Shown: positions 40,444 through 51,026, numbered from the stretch's first letter. The stretch is DNA of 64,000 nucleotides from Pseudomonas sp. PICF141 (GCF_002286815.1 NZ_MUNM01000020.1:35173-99172), one strand, 5' to 3'. The notes: generated by a model not told the origin, from the sequence alone. Translations and numbers: made by a program.

Positions 40444-42240
40444 TTAGAGCGCAAACAACTCCGCCGGCAGCTTCATCAGGCAATCGCTGCCCGCCTCGAT
40501 GGCCGCCCGATGTGCGGTGGTACGTGGCAGCAAACGCTTGAAGTAAAACTCGCTGGTCGCCAGTTTGCCTTTGCAGTAATCGGCATCGCCGCCGCTCGCA
40601 TCCAACTGCGCCTGAGCCACCAACGCCATGCGTAGCCACAGGTAGCCGAGGATGATGTAGCCGCTGTACATCAGGTAATCCCCCGAGGCAGCGCCGACTT
40701 CGTCCGGATTTTTCATCGCCGCCATGCCGACCTTGGTGGTCAATTCGCCCCACTGCTGGTTCAGACCATTGAGCTGCGCCACATAGGTGCCGAGTTGCGG
40801 ATGCTCAGCGTTTGCCGCGCAGAATTTATGGACAATTCTGGTGAAGCCGCGCAGCAGTTTTCCCTGACTGCCAAGGACTTTGCGCCCAAGCAAGTCCAGC
40901 GCCTGGATGCCGTTGGTGCCTTCGTAGATCGGCGCGATCCGGCAGTCGCGAACCAGCTGCTCCATGCCCCACTCACGAATGAAACCGTGGCCGCCAAACA
41001 CCTGCATGCCGAGGTTGGTCACCTCCAGCCCGGTGTCGGTCATGAAGGCCTTGCAGATCGGCGTCAGGAATGCCAACAGGTCTTCGGCCTCCTGACGCGC
41101 CGTTTCATCCGGGCTCAGATGAGCGACGTCCAGCAACTGCGCGGTGAAATAAGTCAGCGCCCGGTTGCCTTCATTGAAGGCCTTCATGGTCAGTAACATC
41201 CTGCGTACATCGGGATGTACGATGATCGGATCGGCGACTTTTTCCGGGGCTTTCGGGCCGGTCAGCGAGCGCATTTGCAGGCGATCGTTGGCGTATTTGA
41301 TCGCGCCCTGGAAACTTGCCTCACCCAGACACAGACCTTGCATACCAGTGCCCAGGCGCGCGTGGTTCATCATGGTGAACATGCAGTTCAGGCCCTTGTT
41401 CGGCTCACCGATCAAGAAACCCTTTGCCTCGTCGAAATTCAGCACACAGGTGGCCGAGGCCTTGATGCCCATTTTGTGTTCGATCGAGCCGCAGGAAACA
41501 CCATTGCGCTCACCCGCCTCGCCCTCGGCATTGGGTAGATATTTAGGAACGATAAACAGCGAAATGCCCTTGGTACCGGCAGGCGCGTCCGGCAATTTGG
41601 CCAGCACTAGGTGAATGATGTTGTCACTCATGTCGTGCTCTCCGGCGGAGATGAATATCTTGCTGCCGGAAATCGCGTAACTACCGTCAGCCTGAGGCAC
41701 GGCGCGGGTCTTGATGATGCCCAGATCGGTGCCGCAATGGGCTTCGGTCAGGCACATGGTGCCGGTCCATTGGCCGGCAGTGAGTTTGCTCAGATAGGTG
41801 TGTTTCTGTTCTTCGGTGCCATGGGCATGGATCGCCGACATCGCACCGTGAGTCAGGCCGGGGTACATGCCCCAGGAGGTATTGCTGGAACCGACCATTT
41901 CACTGATGACCAAACCCAGAGAACTGGGTAAACCCTGGCCGCCGTAAGCCGGATCCGCCGCCAGACCGTGCCAGCCGCCTTCCACGTACTGCGCGAAAGC
42001 CTGCTTGAAACCTGTAGGCGTTGTGACCACACCGTTGTCGAAATGGCAGCCTTCCTCGTCGCCGCTTCGGTTCAGCGGTGCGAGAACGTTCTCACAGAAT
42101 TTCGCGCCTTCTTCAAGGATCGCATTGATCATGTCCGGGCTGGCATCGGTGGCGCCCAGCGCGGCGTAGTTGCTGTGAAAATCGAAGACGTGGTCGATCA
42201 GAAAGCGCATATCGCGCAGGGGAGCTTTGTACGCGGGCAT
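40444..42240 (-). CDS. Acyl-CoA dehydrogenase (long form, paralogue 2)
   Basis: 598-residue paralogue starting MPAYKAPLRDMRFLIDHVF at ATG 42240; a second ATG two codons upstream (42246) is also possible. Motifs match the first copy: [44 protein letters not shown]. It lies 90 bases downstream of the GGDEF gene on the same strand and may share its transcript. Closer to paralogue 3 than to 1 by eye (for example [30 protein letters not shown]). Confidence 0.9.
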   Translation of the reverse strand: MPAYKAPLRDMRFLIDHVFDFHSNYAALGATDASPDMINAILEEGAKFCENVLAPLNRSGDEEGCHFDNGVVTTPTGFKQAFAQYVEGGWHGLAADPAYGGQGLPSSLGLVISEMVGSSNTSWGMYPGLTHGAMSAIHAHGTEEQKHTYLSKLTAGQWTGTMCLTEAHCGTDLGIIKTRAVPQADGSYAISGSKIFISAGEHDMSDNIIHLVLAKLPDAPAGTKGISLFIVPKYLPNAEGEAGERNGVSCGSIEHKMGIKASATCVLNFDEAKGFLIGEPNKGLNCMFTMMNHARLGTGMQGLCLGEASFQGAIKYANDRLQMRSLTGPKAPEKVADPIIVHPDVRRMLLTMKAFNEGNRALTYFTAQLLDVAHLSPDETARQEAEDLLAFLTPICKAFMTDTGLEVTNLGMQVFGGHGFIREWGMEQLVRDCRIAPIYEGTNGIQALDLLGRKVLGSQGKLLRGFTRIVHKFCAANAEHPQLGTYVAQLNGLNQQWGELTTKVGMAAMKNPDEVGAASGDYLMYSGYIILGYLWLRMALVAQAQLDASGGDADYCKGKLATSEFYFKRLLPRTTAHRAAIEAGSDCLMKLPAELFAL

Positions 42241-42330
42241 GGTCATTTCTCCGGCAGCAGGTTGCTCAAACCTACTGGCGCGCACCACGCCTCACAATCA
42301 CAGTCCAGACGCTGAATGCGCCATCATCAC

Positions 42331-43620
42331 TCAACCCGCAGCGGCGTCCATGCGCACCGCGCCACGGCGGTTCTGACCGAAAGCCATCACACAGTTTCGC
42401 CCCGCGCCTTTGGCGCTGTAGAGCGCCTGGTCAGCGGATTTGAGCACTTCTTCCGGCGTGCGCTGCTCCAACCGTTCGGCGACCCCGATGCTGACGGTGA
42501 CCGATACACTCGAGGCGCCTGAACCCGCACGACGCTGGCGTCCCTGCTGGTCATCCTGGGGGCGACTGTCCTGATTGCGCAGCTGGATATTGTAGGTGGC
42601 GATGGAGTCGCGGATGACTTCCAGATGCGGCATGCACTCTTCGAGGGTTTTACCTGCGAACACCAGAGCAAATTCTTCACCGCCGTAGCGATAGGCCCTA
42701 CCGCCTCCGCCGATTTTCGACAGCTTGCTGGCGACCAGTCGCAGCACCTGATCGCCGACATCGTGGCCGTGGGTGTCGTTGAATTTCTTGAAGTGATCGA
42801 CGTCGCTCATGGCCAGCACATAAGTGCGTCCCAGCCGTTGCATGCGCTCATTTAGGGCACGACGACCCGGCAGACCGGTGAGTTCGTCGCGGAACGCCAT
42901 TTGATAGGCTTCATGGGCAACTGCAGCGGCAATCATCAACATCACCTGGCTGCACATGATGTTCAGGGTAAATGGCAGGATGAAGGTTTTCGGCAACATC
43001 CAGAACAATCCCGACAGCCCCACCAACTGCGCGGCATGCAAGGGTCTTGGGTTGCGCCAGTATTGCCAGGCCAGTAACAGGAACGAGGCGATGAATACCG
43101 GATAGGACAATTGAATCAGGCTCATCCAGGCACCATGCAGGGCTGGCCAGCGGATCTCCGAGAGCCATATCAACAGCGCCTGTGGGTAACTCTGTTCCAG
43201 CCCCAGCGCCACGCTGCCGAACGCCAGCAATACGGCGAAACGCGCCACCATATCTTGAAACAGATGGGTGCGCTCCTGCCAGGCGGCGAACAAGCCGAAG
43301 AGTAATGGCAGCAACAGACAACACAGATGGAAGACCACGGCGGCATCTTCACGGACTTTAGCGTTGTCGCGGTAATAGTCGGTCTGGGTGTCGAGCAGGA
43401 AGTAGGCAATGTACACCGTGACCATCAGAAACAGTTCACGCTGACGTCGGTAAACCGCGCAATACGCCCCGCCGAGCAGCAGCACCAGCGTCGGCAGCAC
43501 GTTGAACAGCGAGGTGAAGAAGACGTTGAGATCCTTGACGTAGGCAGCCGCCAGCCCCGCCAGTAACAACAGCAGCGATGGCAAAAAGTGACTGAAACGT
43601 ACAGCGGAAGAACGCGGCAA
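42331..43620 (-). CDS. Membrane diguanylate cyclase (GGDEF)
   Basis: 429-residue protein with about six N-terminal membrane segments (residues 12-235) and a C-terminal GGDEF domain with active-site GGEEF (313-317) after DELTGLPGRRAL. No RxxD inhibitory site is seen before GGEEF (KIGGGGRAYRY), so product inhibition may be absent. A low-complexity insert QDDQQGRQRRAGSGASS lies at about 350-367, inside the cyclase domain. Start is TTG 43620 with GGAG nine bases upstream. A CRP/Vfr-type site lies 70 bases upstream. Confidence 0.9.
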   Translation of the reverse strand: MPRSSAVRFSHFLPSLLLLLAGLAAAYVKDLNVFFTSLFNVLPTLVLLLGGAYCAVYRRQRELFLMVTVYIAYFLLDTQTDYYRDNAKVREDAAVVFHLCCLLLPLLFGLFAAWQERTHLFQDMVARFAVLLAFGSVALGLEQSYPQALLIWLSEIRWPALHGAWMSLIQLSYPVFIASFLLLAWQYWRNPRPLHAAQLVGLSGLFWMLPKTFILPFTLNIMCSQVMLMIAAAVAHEAYQMAFRDELTGLPGRRALNERMQRLGRTYVLAMSDVDHFKKFNDTHGHDVGDQVLRLVASKLSKIGGGGRAYRYGGEEFALVFAGKTLEECMPHLEVIRDSIATYNIQLRNQDSRPQDDQQGRQRRAGSGASSVSVTVSIGVAERLEQRTPEEVLKSADQALYSAKGAGRNCVMAFGQNRRGAVRMDAAAG

Positions 43621-43689
43621 GGGTAAAGCTCCGACCCGTCAAACAAAGATGGCGTTGTGCCTGCAACTTGAGCAGCTAAGCACAGGCAA

Positions 43690-43705
43690 TGTGACGTATG
43701 TCACA
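43690..43705. promoter_or_regulatory. Perfect CRP/Vfr-type operator before the GGDEF gene
   Basis: TGTGACGTATGTCACA: both half-sites TGTGA and TCACA are exact with the six-base spacer, and the flanks AA/T also fit. It lies between the terminator of the upstream dehydrogenase gene and the cyclase start, about 70 bases upstream of the TTG. Confidence 0.75.
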
Positions 43706-43792
43706 TCGCCATCCTCTTTAACGGCAGCAACGGCGTTCTTCTTAGCGTTTTAGTCAGGAATTTTTACAGGCGCAGCCCGTTTGCGTCAGGTA

Positions 43793-43830
43793 CAAAAAAA
43801 CCGCTGCTCCCCGAGGAAAGCAGCGGCTTT
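43793..43830 (-). terminator. Terminator after acyl-CoA dehydrogenase 3
   Basis: On the minus strand CCGCTGCT and AGCAGCGG form the stem around a ten-base loop, followed by seven T. It lies 20 bases after the stop of the 43851 gene. Confidence 0.9.
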
Positions 43831-43850
43831 GTGAAGAGACTGCGTAGGGC

Positions 43851-45656
43851 TTAGTAACCCAGTGCGAAATCTTCTTCTTTCATGTCCATCAGGTTGTTGG
43901 CGCCCGACAGCATGGTTGCAACGTGAGTGCGGGTACGCGGCAGAATGCGCTGGAAGTAGAACCGCGCAGTCTGCAACTTGGCGGTGTAGAACGCCTCTTC
44001 GGTGGTGCCGGCAGCCAGTTTTTCGGCAGCCAGACGCGCCATGTCAGCCCAGAAGTAGGCGAGGCAGGCGTAACCGGAATACATCAGGTAATCCACCGAT
44101 GCCGCGCCGACTTCTTCGCGGTCTTTCATGGCGGCCATACCGACCTTCATGGTCAGCTCGCCCCATTCTTTGTTCAGCGCAGCCAATGGTTCGACAAACT
44201 CTTTGACCGCGTCGTTGCCTTCGTTGGTCTGGCAGAACTTGTGGACGATCTTGGTGAAGCCTTTGAGCGCTTCGCCTTGAGTCATCAGCACTTTACGGCC
44301 CAGCAGGTCGAGTGCCTGGATACCGGTGGTGCCTTCGTACAGCATCGAAATGCGGCTGTCGCGAACGTTCTGTTCCATGCCCCACTCGGCGATGAAGCCG
44401 TGGCCGCCGTAGATTTGTACGCCGTGGTTAGCGGATTCGAAACCGACTTCGGTCATGAAGGCCTTGGCGATCGGAGTCATGAAGGCCAGCAGTGCGTCGG
44501 CTTTCTTCTTCTCTTCTTCATCTACACCGTACTTGACGATGTCGACTTGCTTGGCGGTGAAGTAAACCATCGCACGGTTGCCTTCGGCGAACGCCTTCAT
44601 GGTCAACAGCATGCGACGTACGTCAGGGTGAACGATGATCGGGTCAGCGGCTTTGTCCGGTGCTTTCGGGCCAGTCAGGGAGCGCATTTGCAGACGATCG
44701 CGAGCGTATTTCAGGCCGCCCTGGAAACCGATCTCGGCGTGCGCCAGACCTTGCAGCGCGGTACCCAGACGTGCGGTGTTCATAAAGGTGAACATGCAGT
44801 TCAGGCCTTTGTTCGCCGGGCCGATCAGGTAACCGGTGGCCGCGTCGAAGTTCATCACGCAAGTGGCGTTGCCGTGGATGCCCATCTTGTGTTCCAGGGA
44901 ACCGCAGGTCACAGCGTTGCGTGCGCCGATCGAGCCGTCTGCGTTTGGCAGGAACTTCGGAACGATGAACAGGGAAATGCCTTTGGTGCCGGCCGGTGCA
45001 TCCGGCAGACGTGCCAGAACGATGTGAACGATGTTGTCGGCCATATCGTGTTCGCCGGCCGAGATGAAGATCTTGGTGCCGGACACTTTGTAGGAACCGT
45101 CGGCCTGAGGCTCGGCCTTGGTGCGCAACATGCCCAGGTCAGTACCGCAGTGCGGTTCGGTCAGGCACATGGTGCCGGTCCATTCGCCGGAGACCAGTTT
45201 GGTCAGGTAAGCCTCTTGCTGCTCAGGCGTACCGTGTTCTGAAATGGTGTTCATCGCGCCATGGGACAGGCCTGGGTACATGCCCCACGACCAGTTGGCT
45301 TCGCCAACCATTTCGCTGACGGCCAGACCCAGAGACTCTGGCAGGCCTTGACCGCCATGCTCGACGTCGTGAGCCAGGCTTGGCCAGCCACCTTCGACGA
45401 ACTGCTTGTAGGCTTCTTTGAAACCGGTCGGGGTTTTAACGCCGGACTCGCTCCACGTGCAGCCTTCGGTGTCACCCACGCGGTTCAGCGGAGCCAGTAC
45501 CTGCTCACAAAACTTGGCGCCTTCTTCGAGAATGGCGTCAACCATGTCCGGAGTTGCGTCTGCACAAGCCGGAAGGCTCTGATAGTGCGCTTCGTAGCCG
45601 AGCAGTTCGTCACGAACGAAGCGAATATCACGCAAGGGGGCCTTGTAGTCAGGCAT
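43851..45656 (-). CDS. Acyl-CoA dehydrogenase (long form, paralogue 3)
   Basis: 601-residue enzyme, [19 protein letters not shown], same architecture as the two copies above. It has [28 protein letters not shown] and [16 protein letters not shown] (second Asn of the usual EGTNG replaced by Thr). Two adjacent PsrA-like operators lie 62-88 bases upstream, so induction by long-chain fatty acids is likely. Own terminator downstream. Confidence 0.9.
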   Translation of the reverse strand: MPDYKAPLRDIRFVRDELLGYEAHYQSLPACADATPDMVDAILEEGAKFCEQVLAPLNRVGDTEGCTWSESGVKTPTGFKEAYKQFVEGGWPSLAHDVEHGGQGLPESLGLAVSEMVGEANWSWGMYPGLSHGAMNTISEHGTPEQQEAYLTKLVSGEWTGTMCLTEPHCGTDLGMLRTKAEPQADGSYKVSGTKIFISAGEHDMADNIVHIVLARLPDAPAGTKGISLFIVPKFLPNADGSIGARNAVTCGSLEHKMGIHGNATCVMNFDAATGYLIGPANKGLNCMFTFMNTARLGTALQGLAHAEIGFQGGLKYARDRLQMRSLTGPKAPDKAADPIIVHPDVRRMLLTMKAFAEGNRAMVYFTAKQVDIVKYGVDEEEKKKADALLAFMTPIAKAFMTEVGFESANHGVQIYGGHGFIAEWGMEQNVRDSRISMLYEGTTGIQALDLLGRKVLMTQGEALKGFTKIVHKFCQTNEGNDAVKEFVEPLAALNKEWGELTMKVGMAAMKDREEVGAASVDYLMYSGYACLAYFWADMARLAAEKLAAGTTEEAFYTAKLQTARFYFQRILPRTRTHVATMLSGANNLMDMKEEDFALGY

Positions 45657-45717
45657 AGCGATAAACCTCTGCTGATGTAACCGGGAATGAACGACCGTGT
45701 TGATTTGTTGTGACGGT

Positions 45718-45744
45718 CAAACAGTTGTTTGAAACATACGTTTA
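45718..45744. promoter_or_regulatory. Tandem PsrA-like operators before acyl-CoA dehydrogenase 3
   Basis: CAAACAGTTGTTTG (45718-45731) matches the PsrA consensus (G/C)AAAC-N4-GTTT(G/C) exactly. GAAACATACGTTTA (45731-45744) matches at all but the last base and shares a G with the first. PsrA is the Pseudomonas fatty-acid-responsive TetR repressor of beta-oxidation genes. Confidence 0.72.
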
Positions 45745-45883
45745 CGCCCAATTCTTGTCAAGCGCCGATCTTTTGCCGTTCGTCATAGCGTCATGAAAAC
45801 CTCGGCCATGCAGTCGCGCACCGCCGTTGATTGAGCAACATGCCATGTAGGAGAGATTAGTTGAGGCAGAAGGACTTACGCAG

Positions 45884-45910
45884 AAAAACGCCGCGAACAG
45901 GCGCGGCGTT
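45884..45910 (-). terminator. Terminator of the bio operon
   Basis: On the minus strand AACGCCGCG / CGCGGCGTT stem with six-base loop, then TTTC (T-run of five counting the stem end). It lies 24 bases after the 98-residue gene that closes the bio cluster. Confidence 0.85.
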
Positions 45911-45933
45911 GGAGTAGCGAATTCAGCGAGGGT

Positions 45934-46230
45934 TCAGGCAAAGGTATCGATCAGCGTACCGAGCATTTCATCGGATGCCTTGGCGACTTTGACGCCCAGT
46001 TCCACCTGGAACTTGCCTTGGGACATCTCGACCATATTGCTGGCCAAGTCCGATTGCTGGCTGCGGTCTACCGAACGCAGGCGATCGACCTGAACCTGGG
46101 AGGACTGACTGGTGACCGAACGCTCGATAGTGTTGTTGGCGATCTGACCCGAAGCCTGATCGACGCGGTTCTGCCCGGTCTGAATAGTGCTCAGACCGGC
46201 ATAAAAAGCGGTGTTTCCTGAGATTTCCAT
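45934..46230 (-). CDS. Small conserved protein with flagellar rod-like ends
   Basis: 98 residues starting MEISGNTAFYAGLSTIQTG. I do not recognise a named family. The N terminus (GLSTIQTGQNRVDQASGQIANN) and C terminus (NMVEMSQGKFQVELGVKVAK, ASDEMLGTLIDTF) resemble the two conserved helices of flagellar rod/hook proteins (FlgB/C/E type, for example ANNIANA and AQRAYEANAKVIQTADEMLQTLL), with almost nothing between. No signal peptide. It lies 120 bases after bioD and before the operon's terminator. Confidence 0.7.
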   Translation of the reverse strand: MEISGNTAFYAGLSTIQTGQNRVDQASGQIANNTIERSVTSQSSQVQVDRLRSVDRSQQSDLASNMVEMSQGKFQVELGVKVAKASDEMLGTLIDTFA

Positions 46231-46350
46231 GGGAGAACTCGTCCTGCAAAGGATCAACAGCGGCCATTGAATCAGACACACCGACAAAAGGCCCGACAAA
46301 AACACTAATGGCACAGTGCCTTGTCATAGCTAAAACCCGAGCCAGCAAAT

Positions 46351-47031
46351 TCAGTCCAGCAGGTCCAGTTGCAGATGCGCGGCCACCGCGTCGGCGGTCA
46401 CCGACTTGAGTTTTGGCACTCGCCCCAGGCATGGCGCGGGAATGCGCTCGGCCAATGTCGCGAGGTTTTCTTCAAGGCGCGACGTCTTCGGATCGATGAT
46501 GTTGGCCACCCATCCTGCCAACTGCAAACCATCCCGGGCGATCGCCTCGGCTGTCAGCAGAGCATGATTGATGCAACCGAGCCGTACACCAACCACCAGG
46601 ATCACCGGCAGACCCAGCGCCATGGCCAGGTCCGACAGATTGTCCTGATCCGCCAACGGCACGCGCCAGCCGCCAGCGCCTTCGATCAAGGTGAAGTCCG
46701 CCTGCATATCGAGAATCTGCCGCATCGGTGTCAGCAGCGATTGCACGGTCAATGCCACGCCAGCCTCTCGCGCCGCCAGATGCGGTGCAATCGCCGGTTC
46801 GAACGCAACCGGATTGACCTGATCGTAGGTCAACGGTATCGAGCACTCGGCAAACAATGCCAGCGCATCGGCGTTGCGCAATCCCTTGGGCGTCCGCTCG
46901 CAGCCGGAGGCCACCGGTTTGCCCGCTGCCGTGCTCAAGCCCGCCAACCGCGCGGCATGCAGCAACCCTGCGGCGACGGTGGTCTTGCCGACATCGGTGT
47001 CCGTACCGGTGATGAAATAGGCTGCGCTCAT
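46351..47031 (-). CDS. bioD: Dethiobiotin synthetase
   Basis: ATP-dependent carboxylation of 7,8-diaminopelargonate to dethiobiotin. 226 residues with P-loop [14 protein letters not shown] at residues 8-21, KPVASGCE and the segment [12 protein letters not shown]. The start overlaps the bioC stop by four bases. Last recognised biotin gene of the operon. Confidence 0.95.
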   Translation of the reverse strand: MSAAYFITGTDTDVGKTTVAAGLLHAARLAGLSTAAGKPVASGCERTPKGLRNADALALFAECSIPLTYDQVNPVAFEPAIAPHLAAREAGVALTVQSLLTPMRQILDMQADFTLIEGAGGWRVPLADQDNLSDLAMALGLPVILVVGVRLGCINHALLTAEAIARDGLQLAGWVANIIDPKTSRLEENLATLAERIPAPCLGRVPKLKSVTADAVAAHLQLDLLD

Positions 47032-47840
47032 AAGGGTTTCTCCAACACGGCGTAAACCACTTGATAAGTCGCCGGCAATCCCTGTGCCTGACGATACTGC
47101 TCGTAAGCCTGAATCAGGCCGAGGATTCGCGCCCTGCCGGTCAAACCACCCGGCCGACCGGGGTTCAAGTTGTGCGCCCCAAGTGCCTTGAGCTCATGGG
47201 TCAGGCTGCGAACATCGGGGTAATGCAGCACATGCGGCTGCGTTTCAAGGCTGATGCCCCTCAAGCCACTTTCCGCGCAAAGCTGCTGATAAACACCGAA
47301 CTCGCGGAAGCGGTTGACGTGCACCATGCCGTCCACCTGACGCCAGCTGTCGCGCAATTCGTACAGCGTGCCTACACACAGACTAGCAAACGCGAAAATT
47401 CCGCCCGGTTTCAGTACCCGATACGCTTCATTGAGCACCGAGGCGAAATCTGCGCACCATTGCACCGCCAGGCTGGAGAAGACCAGGTCGCAAGTTGAAT
47501 CCTGCAATGGCAAGCGTTCGGCATCGCCCGCGATGAAATGGGTCGCGCCGCCCAAGGGACGTGCGTGATTGAGCATGCCTTCTGCGATGTCCAGCGCCAC
47601 TCCGGCGCTCCCAGGAAACCTCTGCGCCAAGGCTCGGCTGAAATACCCGGTGCCGCAGCCCATATCCAGCCAGCGAGCAGGGACAAACTCTTGCGGTAAC
47701 CGACGTATTAACTCGCTACCCACATCGCGCTGCAATTCGGCCACGCTGTCGTAGCTCGCCGCCGCACGGGAAAAGGATGCCGCTACCTGGCGTTTGTCGG
47801 GCAAGCCGCCGGGCAGGTTGGGAAGGGATAAATCAGTCAT
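47028..47840 (-). CDS. bioC: Malonyl-ACP O-methyltransferase BioC
   Basis: SAM-dependent methylation of malonyl-ACP that primes pimelate synthesis. 270 residues from ATG 47840 ([12 protein letters not shown]); a longer frame to 47924 would lie inside bioH. Motif [15 protein letters not shown] and [13 protein letters not shown] and [11 protein letters not shown] are typical of class I methyltransferases. Overlaps bioH by eight bases. Confidence 0.94.
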   Translation of the reverse strand: MTDLSLPNLPGGLPDKRQVAASFSRAAASYDSVAELQRDVGSELIRRLPQEFVPARWLDMGCGTGYFSRALAQRFPGSAGVALDIAEGMLNHARPLGGATHFIAGDAERLPLQDSTCDLVFSSLAVQWCADFASVLNEAYRVLKPGGIFAFASLCVGTLYELRDSWRQVDGMVHVNRFREFGVYQQLCAESGLRGISLETQPHVLHYPDVRSLTHELKALGAHNLNPGRPGGLTGRARILGLIQAYEQYRQAQGLPATYQVVYAVLEKPL

Positions 47841-48564
47841 CACCGAACTCATGCAAAAAAGCCTGAATCGCCCCCGCCACACCGTGGGGGTCTTCCAGAA
47901 GAAACCCGTGACTGGCCTGTTCAATCAGACCGATTTCGACATCCGGCAGCAGTGCCAGCAAATCCCCTGCCGCTTCGGCCGGGACCAATCCGTCGAGGCC
48001 ACCAAACAAGTGCAATTGCGGACCGCCAAACGCCTGCAACGCTTGCCGGGTGTCCAGTTGTGCGAGCAACTCCAGGCCGCTCATCAGTACCGGCGAAGAC
48101 GTATGCGGTGCGCCAGCGAGCAACAGTCGCGATAGTGCGCGCGGGTCTTTGCCACCTTGGGCGCATAGCAGCGAAAAACGTTTCAAGGTCATGCGCGGGT
48201 CAGCCTTGCAACCGGTCAGAAACGCATCGAAGGTCTCATCGGGCATCGCACTCGACCATTGTTCATGGGCGACAAAAGAAGGGTTACTCGCCAGCGTCAC
48301 CAAGCCGCAGCAGCGGTCACCGCGTCGCGCCGCCAACTCGGACGCCAGCATGCCGCCCAATGACCAGCCACCGAGCCAGGTATCCTGGGGCAACGTCGCG
48401 TCCAACTCATCGAGCCATTCTTCAAGGTCGCTCGACTCCAGTTCCGGCAACGGCTCGATATCGACGCGCAGGTGCTCATCCAATCCCAGCAAGGCCGCCG
48501 CCAAGGGTTCGAGCGGCGAAATCCCGAGGCCCCAGCCTGGTAGCAGAATCAGACGATCACGCAT
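47833..48564 (-). CDS. bioH: Pimeloyl-ACP methyl ester esterase BioH
   Basis: Alpha/beta hydrolase that removes the methyl group put on by BioC, closing pimelate assembly. 243 residues from [12 protein letters not shown]. Nucleophile elbow GWSLGG (Ser68), Asp in FGGLDGLVP, His in QASHGFLL. Overlaps bioF upstream and bioC downstream by eight bases each. In many pseudomonads bioH sits in the bio operon as here. Confidence 0.94.
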   Translation of the reverse strand: MRDRLILLPGWGLGISPLEPLAAALLGLDEHLRVDIEPLPELESSDLEEWLDELDATLPQDTWLGGWSLGGMLASELAARRGDRCCGLVTLASNPSFVAHEQWSSAMPDETFDAFLTGCKADPRMTLKRFSLLCAQGGKDPRALSRLLLAGAPHTSSPVLMSGLELLAQLDTRQALQAFGGPQLHLFGGLDGLVPAEAAGDLLALLPDVEIGLIEQASHGFLLEDPHGVAGAIQAFLHEFGDD

Positions 48565-49735
48565 GGCTTGGCTCCGGTCCCAGTTGCTGAAAACAATCGG
48601 CCAGTCCATTTAACAATAGCTGTACCTGCGCTTCGCTGTGAGCGGCGGTGAGGGTTACGCGCAAACGTGCGCTGCCCGCGGGCACGGTCGGCGGACGAAT
48701 CGCAGTCACCATCAGCCCGCGTTCGCGCAGCATCTGCGACAGGCGAACCGCCCGCCCGGCGTCGCCAATCATGATCGGCTGGATCGGCGTGAAGCTGTCC
48801 ATCAACTCCAGGCCAATCTGTTCGGCACCTTGGCGGAACTGGCGAATCAGCGTCTGCAGATGCTCACGTCGCCAGTGTTCGCTGCGCAACAGCTCCAGGC
48901 TTTTCAGCGTCGCGCAGGCCAGCGCCGGCGGTTGGCTGGTGGTGTAGATGTAAGGGCGAGCGAACTGGATCAGGCTTTCGACCAGCTCTTCACTGCCGGC
49001 AACAAAAGCACCCGCCGTACCGAAAGCCTTGCCGAGCGTGCCGACCAACACCGGCACGTCTTCCTGGCTCAAACCGAAATGCTCGACGATCCCGCCGCCA
49101 TTGGCACCCAGCGGACCAAAACCGTGGGCGTCATCGACCATCAGCCAGGCGCCTTTGGCCTTGGCTTCCCGCGCCAGCGCCGGCAGGTCGGCGATGTCAC
49201 CGTCCATGCTGAACACGCCATCGGTGACCACCAGCGTATTGCCGGTGGCCTTCTCCAGGCGCTTGGCCAGACTGGCCGCGTCGTTATGCAGATAACGATT
49301 GAAACGCGCACCGGACAACAACCCGGCATCCAGCAACGACGCATGATTGAGCCGGTCTTCCAGCACCGTATCGCCCTGCCCGACCAATGCGGTGACCGCG
49401 CCGAGGTTGGCCATGTAACCGGTGGTGAACAGCAAGGCTCGCGGGCGGCCGGTGAACTCGGCGAGGGCTTCTTCCAGTGCGTGATGCGGGCCGCTATGAC
49501 CGATCACCAGATGCGAAGCACCACCGCCCACGCCCCATCGCGACGCGCCGGCGCGCCAGGCTTCGATCACTTGCGGGTGATTGGCCAGGCCCAGGTAATC
49601 GTTGTTACAGAACGCCAGCAACGGCTGACCATCGACCACCACTTCCGGCCCTTGAGGGCTTTCGAGCAGCGGGCGCTGGCGATAAAGGTTTTCGGCACGA
49701 CGGGCAGCAAGGCGTGCGGCGAGATCGAAAGACAT
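48557..49735 (-). CDS. bioF: 8-amino-7-oxononanoate synthase
   Basis: PLP enzyme condensing pimeloyl-ACP and alanine. 392 residues from ATG 49735 (GAGG five bases upstream). Features: [23 protein letters not shown], and the PLP-lysine segment [15 protein letters not shown] longer frame to 49816 lacks a good SD. bioH follows with overlap. Confidence 0.95.
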   Translation of the reverse strand: MSFDLAARLAARRAENLYRQRPLLESPQGPEVVVDGQPLLAFCNNDYLGLANHPQVIEAWRAGASRWGVGGGASHLVIGHSGPHHALEEALAEFTGRPRALLFTTGYMANLGAVTALVGQGDTVLEDRLNHASLLDAGLLSGARFNRYLHNDAASLAKRLEKATGNTLVVTDGVFSMDGDIADLPALAREAKAKGAWLMVDDAHGFGPLGANGGGIVEHFGLSQEDVPVLVGTLGKAFGTAGAFVAGSEELVESLIQFARPYIYTTSQPPALACATLKSLELLRSEHWRREHLQTLIRQFRQGAEQIGLELMDSFTPIQPIMIGDAGRAVRLSQMLRERGLMVTAIRPPTVPAGSARLRVTLTAAHSEAQVQLLLNGLADCFQQLGPEPSHA

Positions 49736-49807
49736 GCAGGCCTCGACGGTCATTTGACAATCTGATGCAGGAACAATGGACGTGACTGCAAACCGAGTCG
49801 CGGCCAT

Positions 49808-49861
49808 CGCGGGCAAGCCACGCTCCCACAGGTTCTATGCAGTTCCTTGTGGGAGCGAGGC
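49808..49861. repeat. REP pair (variant) between bioB and bioF
   Basis: Left CGCGGGCAAGCCACGCTCCC, right CTTGTGGGAGCGAGG: the variant with CCACGCTCCCACA instead of CCTCGCTCCTACA, and a shorter right unit. It lies in the 161-base gap inside the biotin operon. Confidence 0.85.
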
Positions 49862-49896
49862 CATGACTTCCAACATCAGAAGAATCGGTGAAGGTT

Positions 49897-50952
49897 TCAG
49901 ACAGCCGCGTTATAGAACATCTCGCTGCTCTTCTGCTCCACCAGCGCCTGTTCGATGGCGGCCTGATGCACTTCGTCGGCGTGCTCTTCGCGGGCTTCCG
50001 GCAGGATGCCCAGACGCGAGAACAGTTGCATGTCCTTGTCCGCCTGAGGGTTGGCGGTGGTCAGCAGTTTTTCGCCGTAGAAAATCGAGTTGGCGCCGGC
50101 AAAGAACGCCAGGGCTTGCATCTGCTCGTTCATCGCTTCACGACCAGCGGACAGACGCACGTGGGATTTGGGCATCAGGATGCGGGCGACAGCGAGCATG
50201 CGGATGAAGTCAAACGGGTCGACATCGTCGGCATTTTCCAGCGGCGTGCCGGCGACCTTCACCAGCATGTTGATCGGCACCGACTCTGGATGCTCAGGCA
50301 GGTTAGCCAGCTGGATCAGCAGGTTGGCACGGTCGTCGAGGGACTCGCCCATGCCGAGAATGCCGCCGGAGCAGATCTTCATCCCCGAATCACGCACGTA
50401 AGCCAGGGTTTGCAGGCGTTCGCTGTACGTACGGGTAGTGATGATGCTGCCGTAGAACTCCGGCGAGGTGTCGAGGTTGTGGTTGTAGTAGTCCAGGCCG
50501 GCTTCGGCCAGGGCGACGGTCTGGTCCTGATCGAGACGACCGAGGGTCATGCAGGTTTCCAGGCCCATGGCTTTCACGCCTTTGACCATTTCCAGCACGT
50601 AAGGCATGTCTTTGGCCGACGGGTGCTTCCACGCCGCGCCCATGCAGAAACGGGTCGAACCGATGGCCTTGGCGCGCGCGGCCTCTTCGAGGACCTTCTG
50701 CACTTCCATCAGCTTTTCTTTTTCCAGGCCAGTGTTGTAGTGGCCGGACTGCGGACAATATTTGCAATCTTCCGGGCACGCACCGGTCTTGATCGACAAC
50801 AGCGTCGAGACCTGGACACGGTTGGCGTCGAAATGCGCGCGGTGCACCGTCTGCGCCTGGAACAACAGGTCGTTGAATGGCTGAACGAAGAGTGCTTTGA
50901 CTTCGGCCAAAGACCAGTCATGACGCAGGGTTGCAGTGGTGCTGGCGCTCAT
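49897..50952 (-). CDS. bioB: Biotin synthase
   Basis: Radical SAM enzyme inserting sulfur into dethiobiotin. 351 residues from ATG 50952 with AGGAAA upstream. The longer frame to 51054 would read through the promoter. Cluster motif CPEDCKYC (Cys59, 63, 66), [20 protein letters not shown]. First gene of bioBFHCD. The operator and -35 lie about 80-130 bases upstream. Confidence 0.97.
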   Translation of the reverse strand: MSASTTATLRHDWSLAEVKALFVQPFNDLLFQAQTVHRAHFDANRVQVSTLLSIKTGACPEDCKYCPQSGHYNTGLEKEKLMEVQKVLEEAARAKAIGSTRFCMGAAWKHPSAKDMPYVLEMVKGVKAMGLETCMTLGRLDQDQTVALAEAGLDYYNHNLDTSPEFYGSIITTRTYSERLQTLAYVRDSGMKICSGGILGMGESLDDRANLLIQLANLPEHPESVPINMLVKVAGTPLENADDVDPFDFIRMLAVARILMPKSHVRLSAGREAMNEQMQALAFFAGANSIFYGEKLLTTANPQADKDMQLFSRLGILPEAREEHADEVHQAAIEQALVEQKSSEMFYNAAV

Positions 50953-51026
50953 GGGCGTTTCCTTGTTTATGCTTGGCAAGCGGCTGGGGAATGGAATACC
51001 CACAGACGCGACACGGATGTTCGGCA

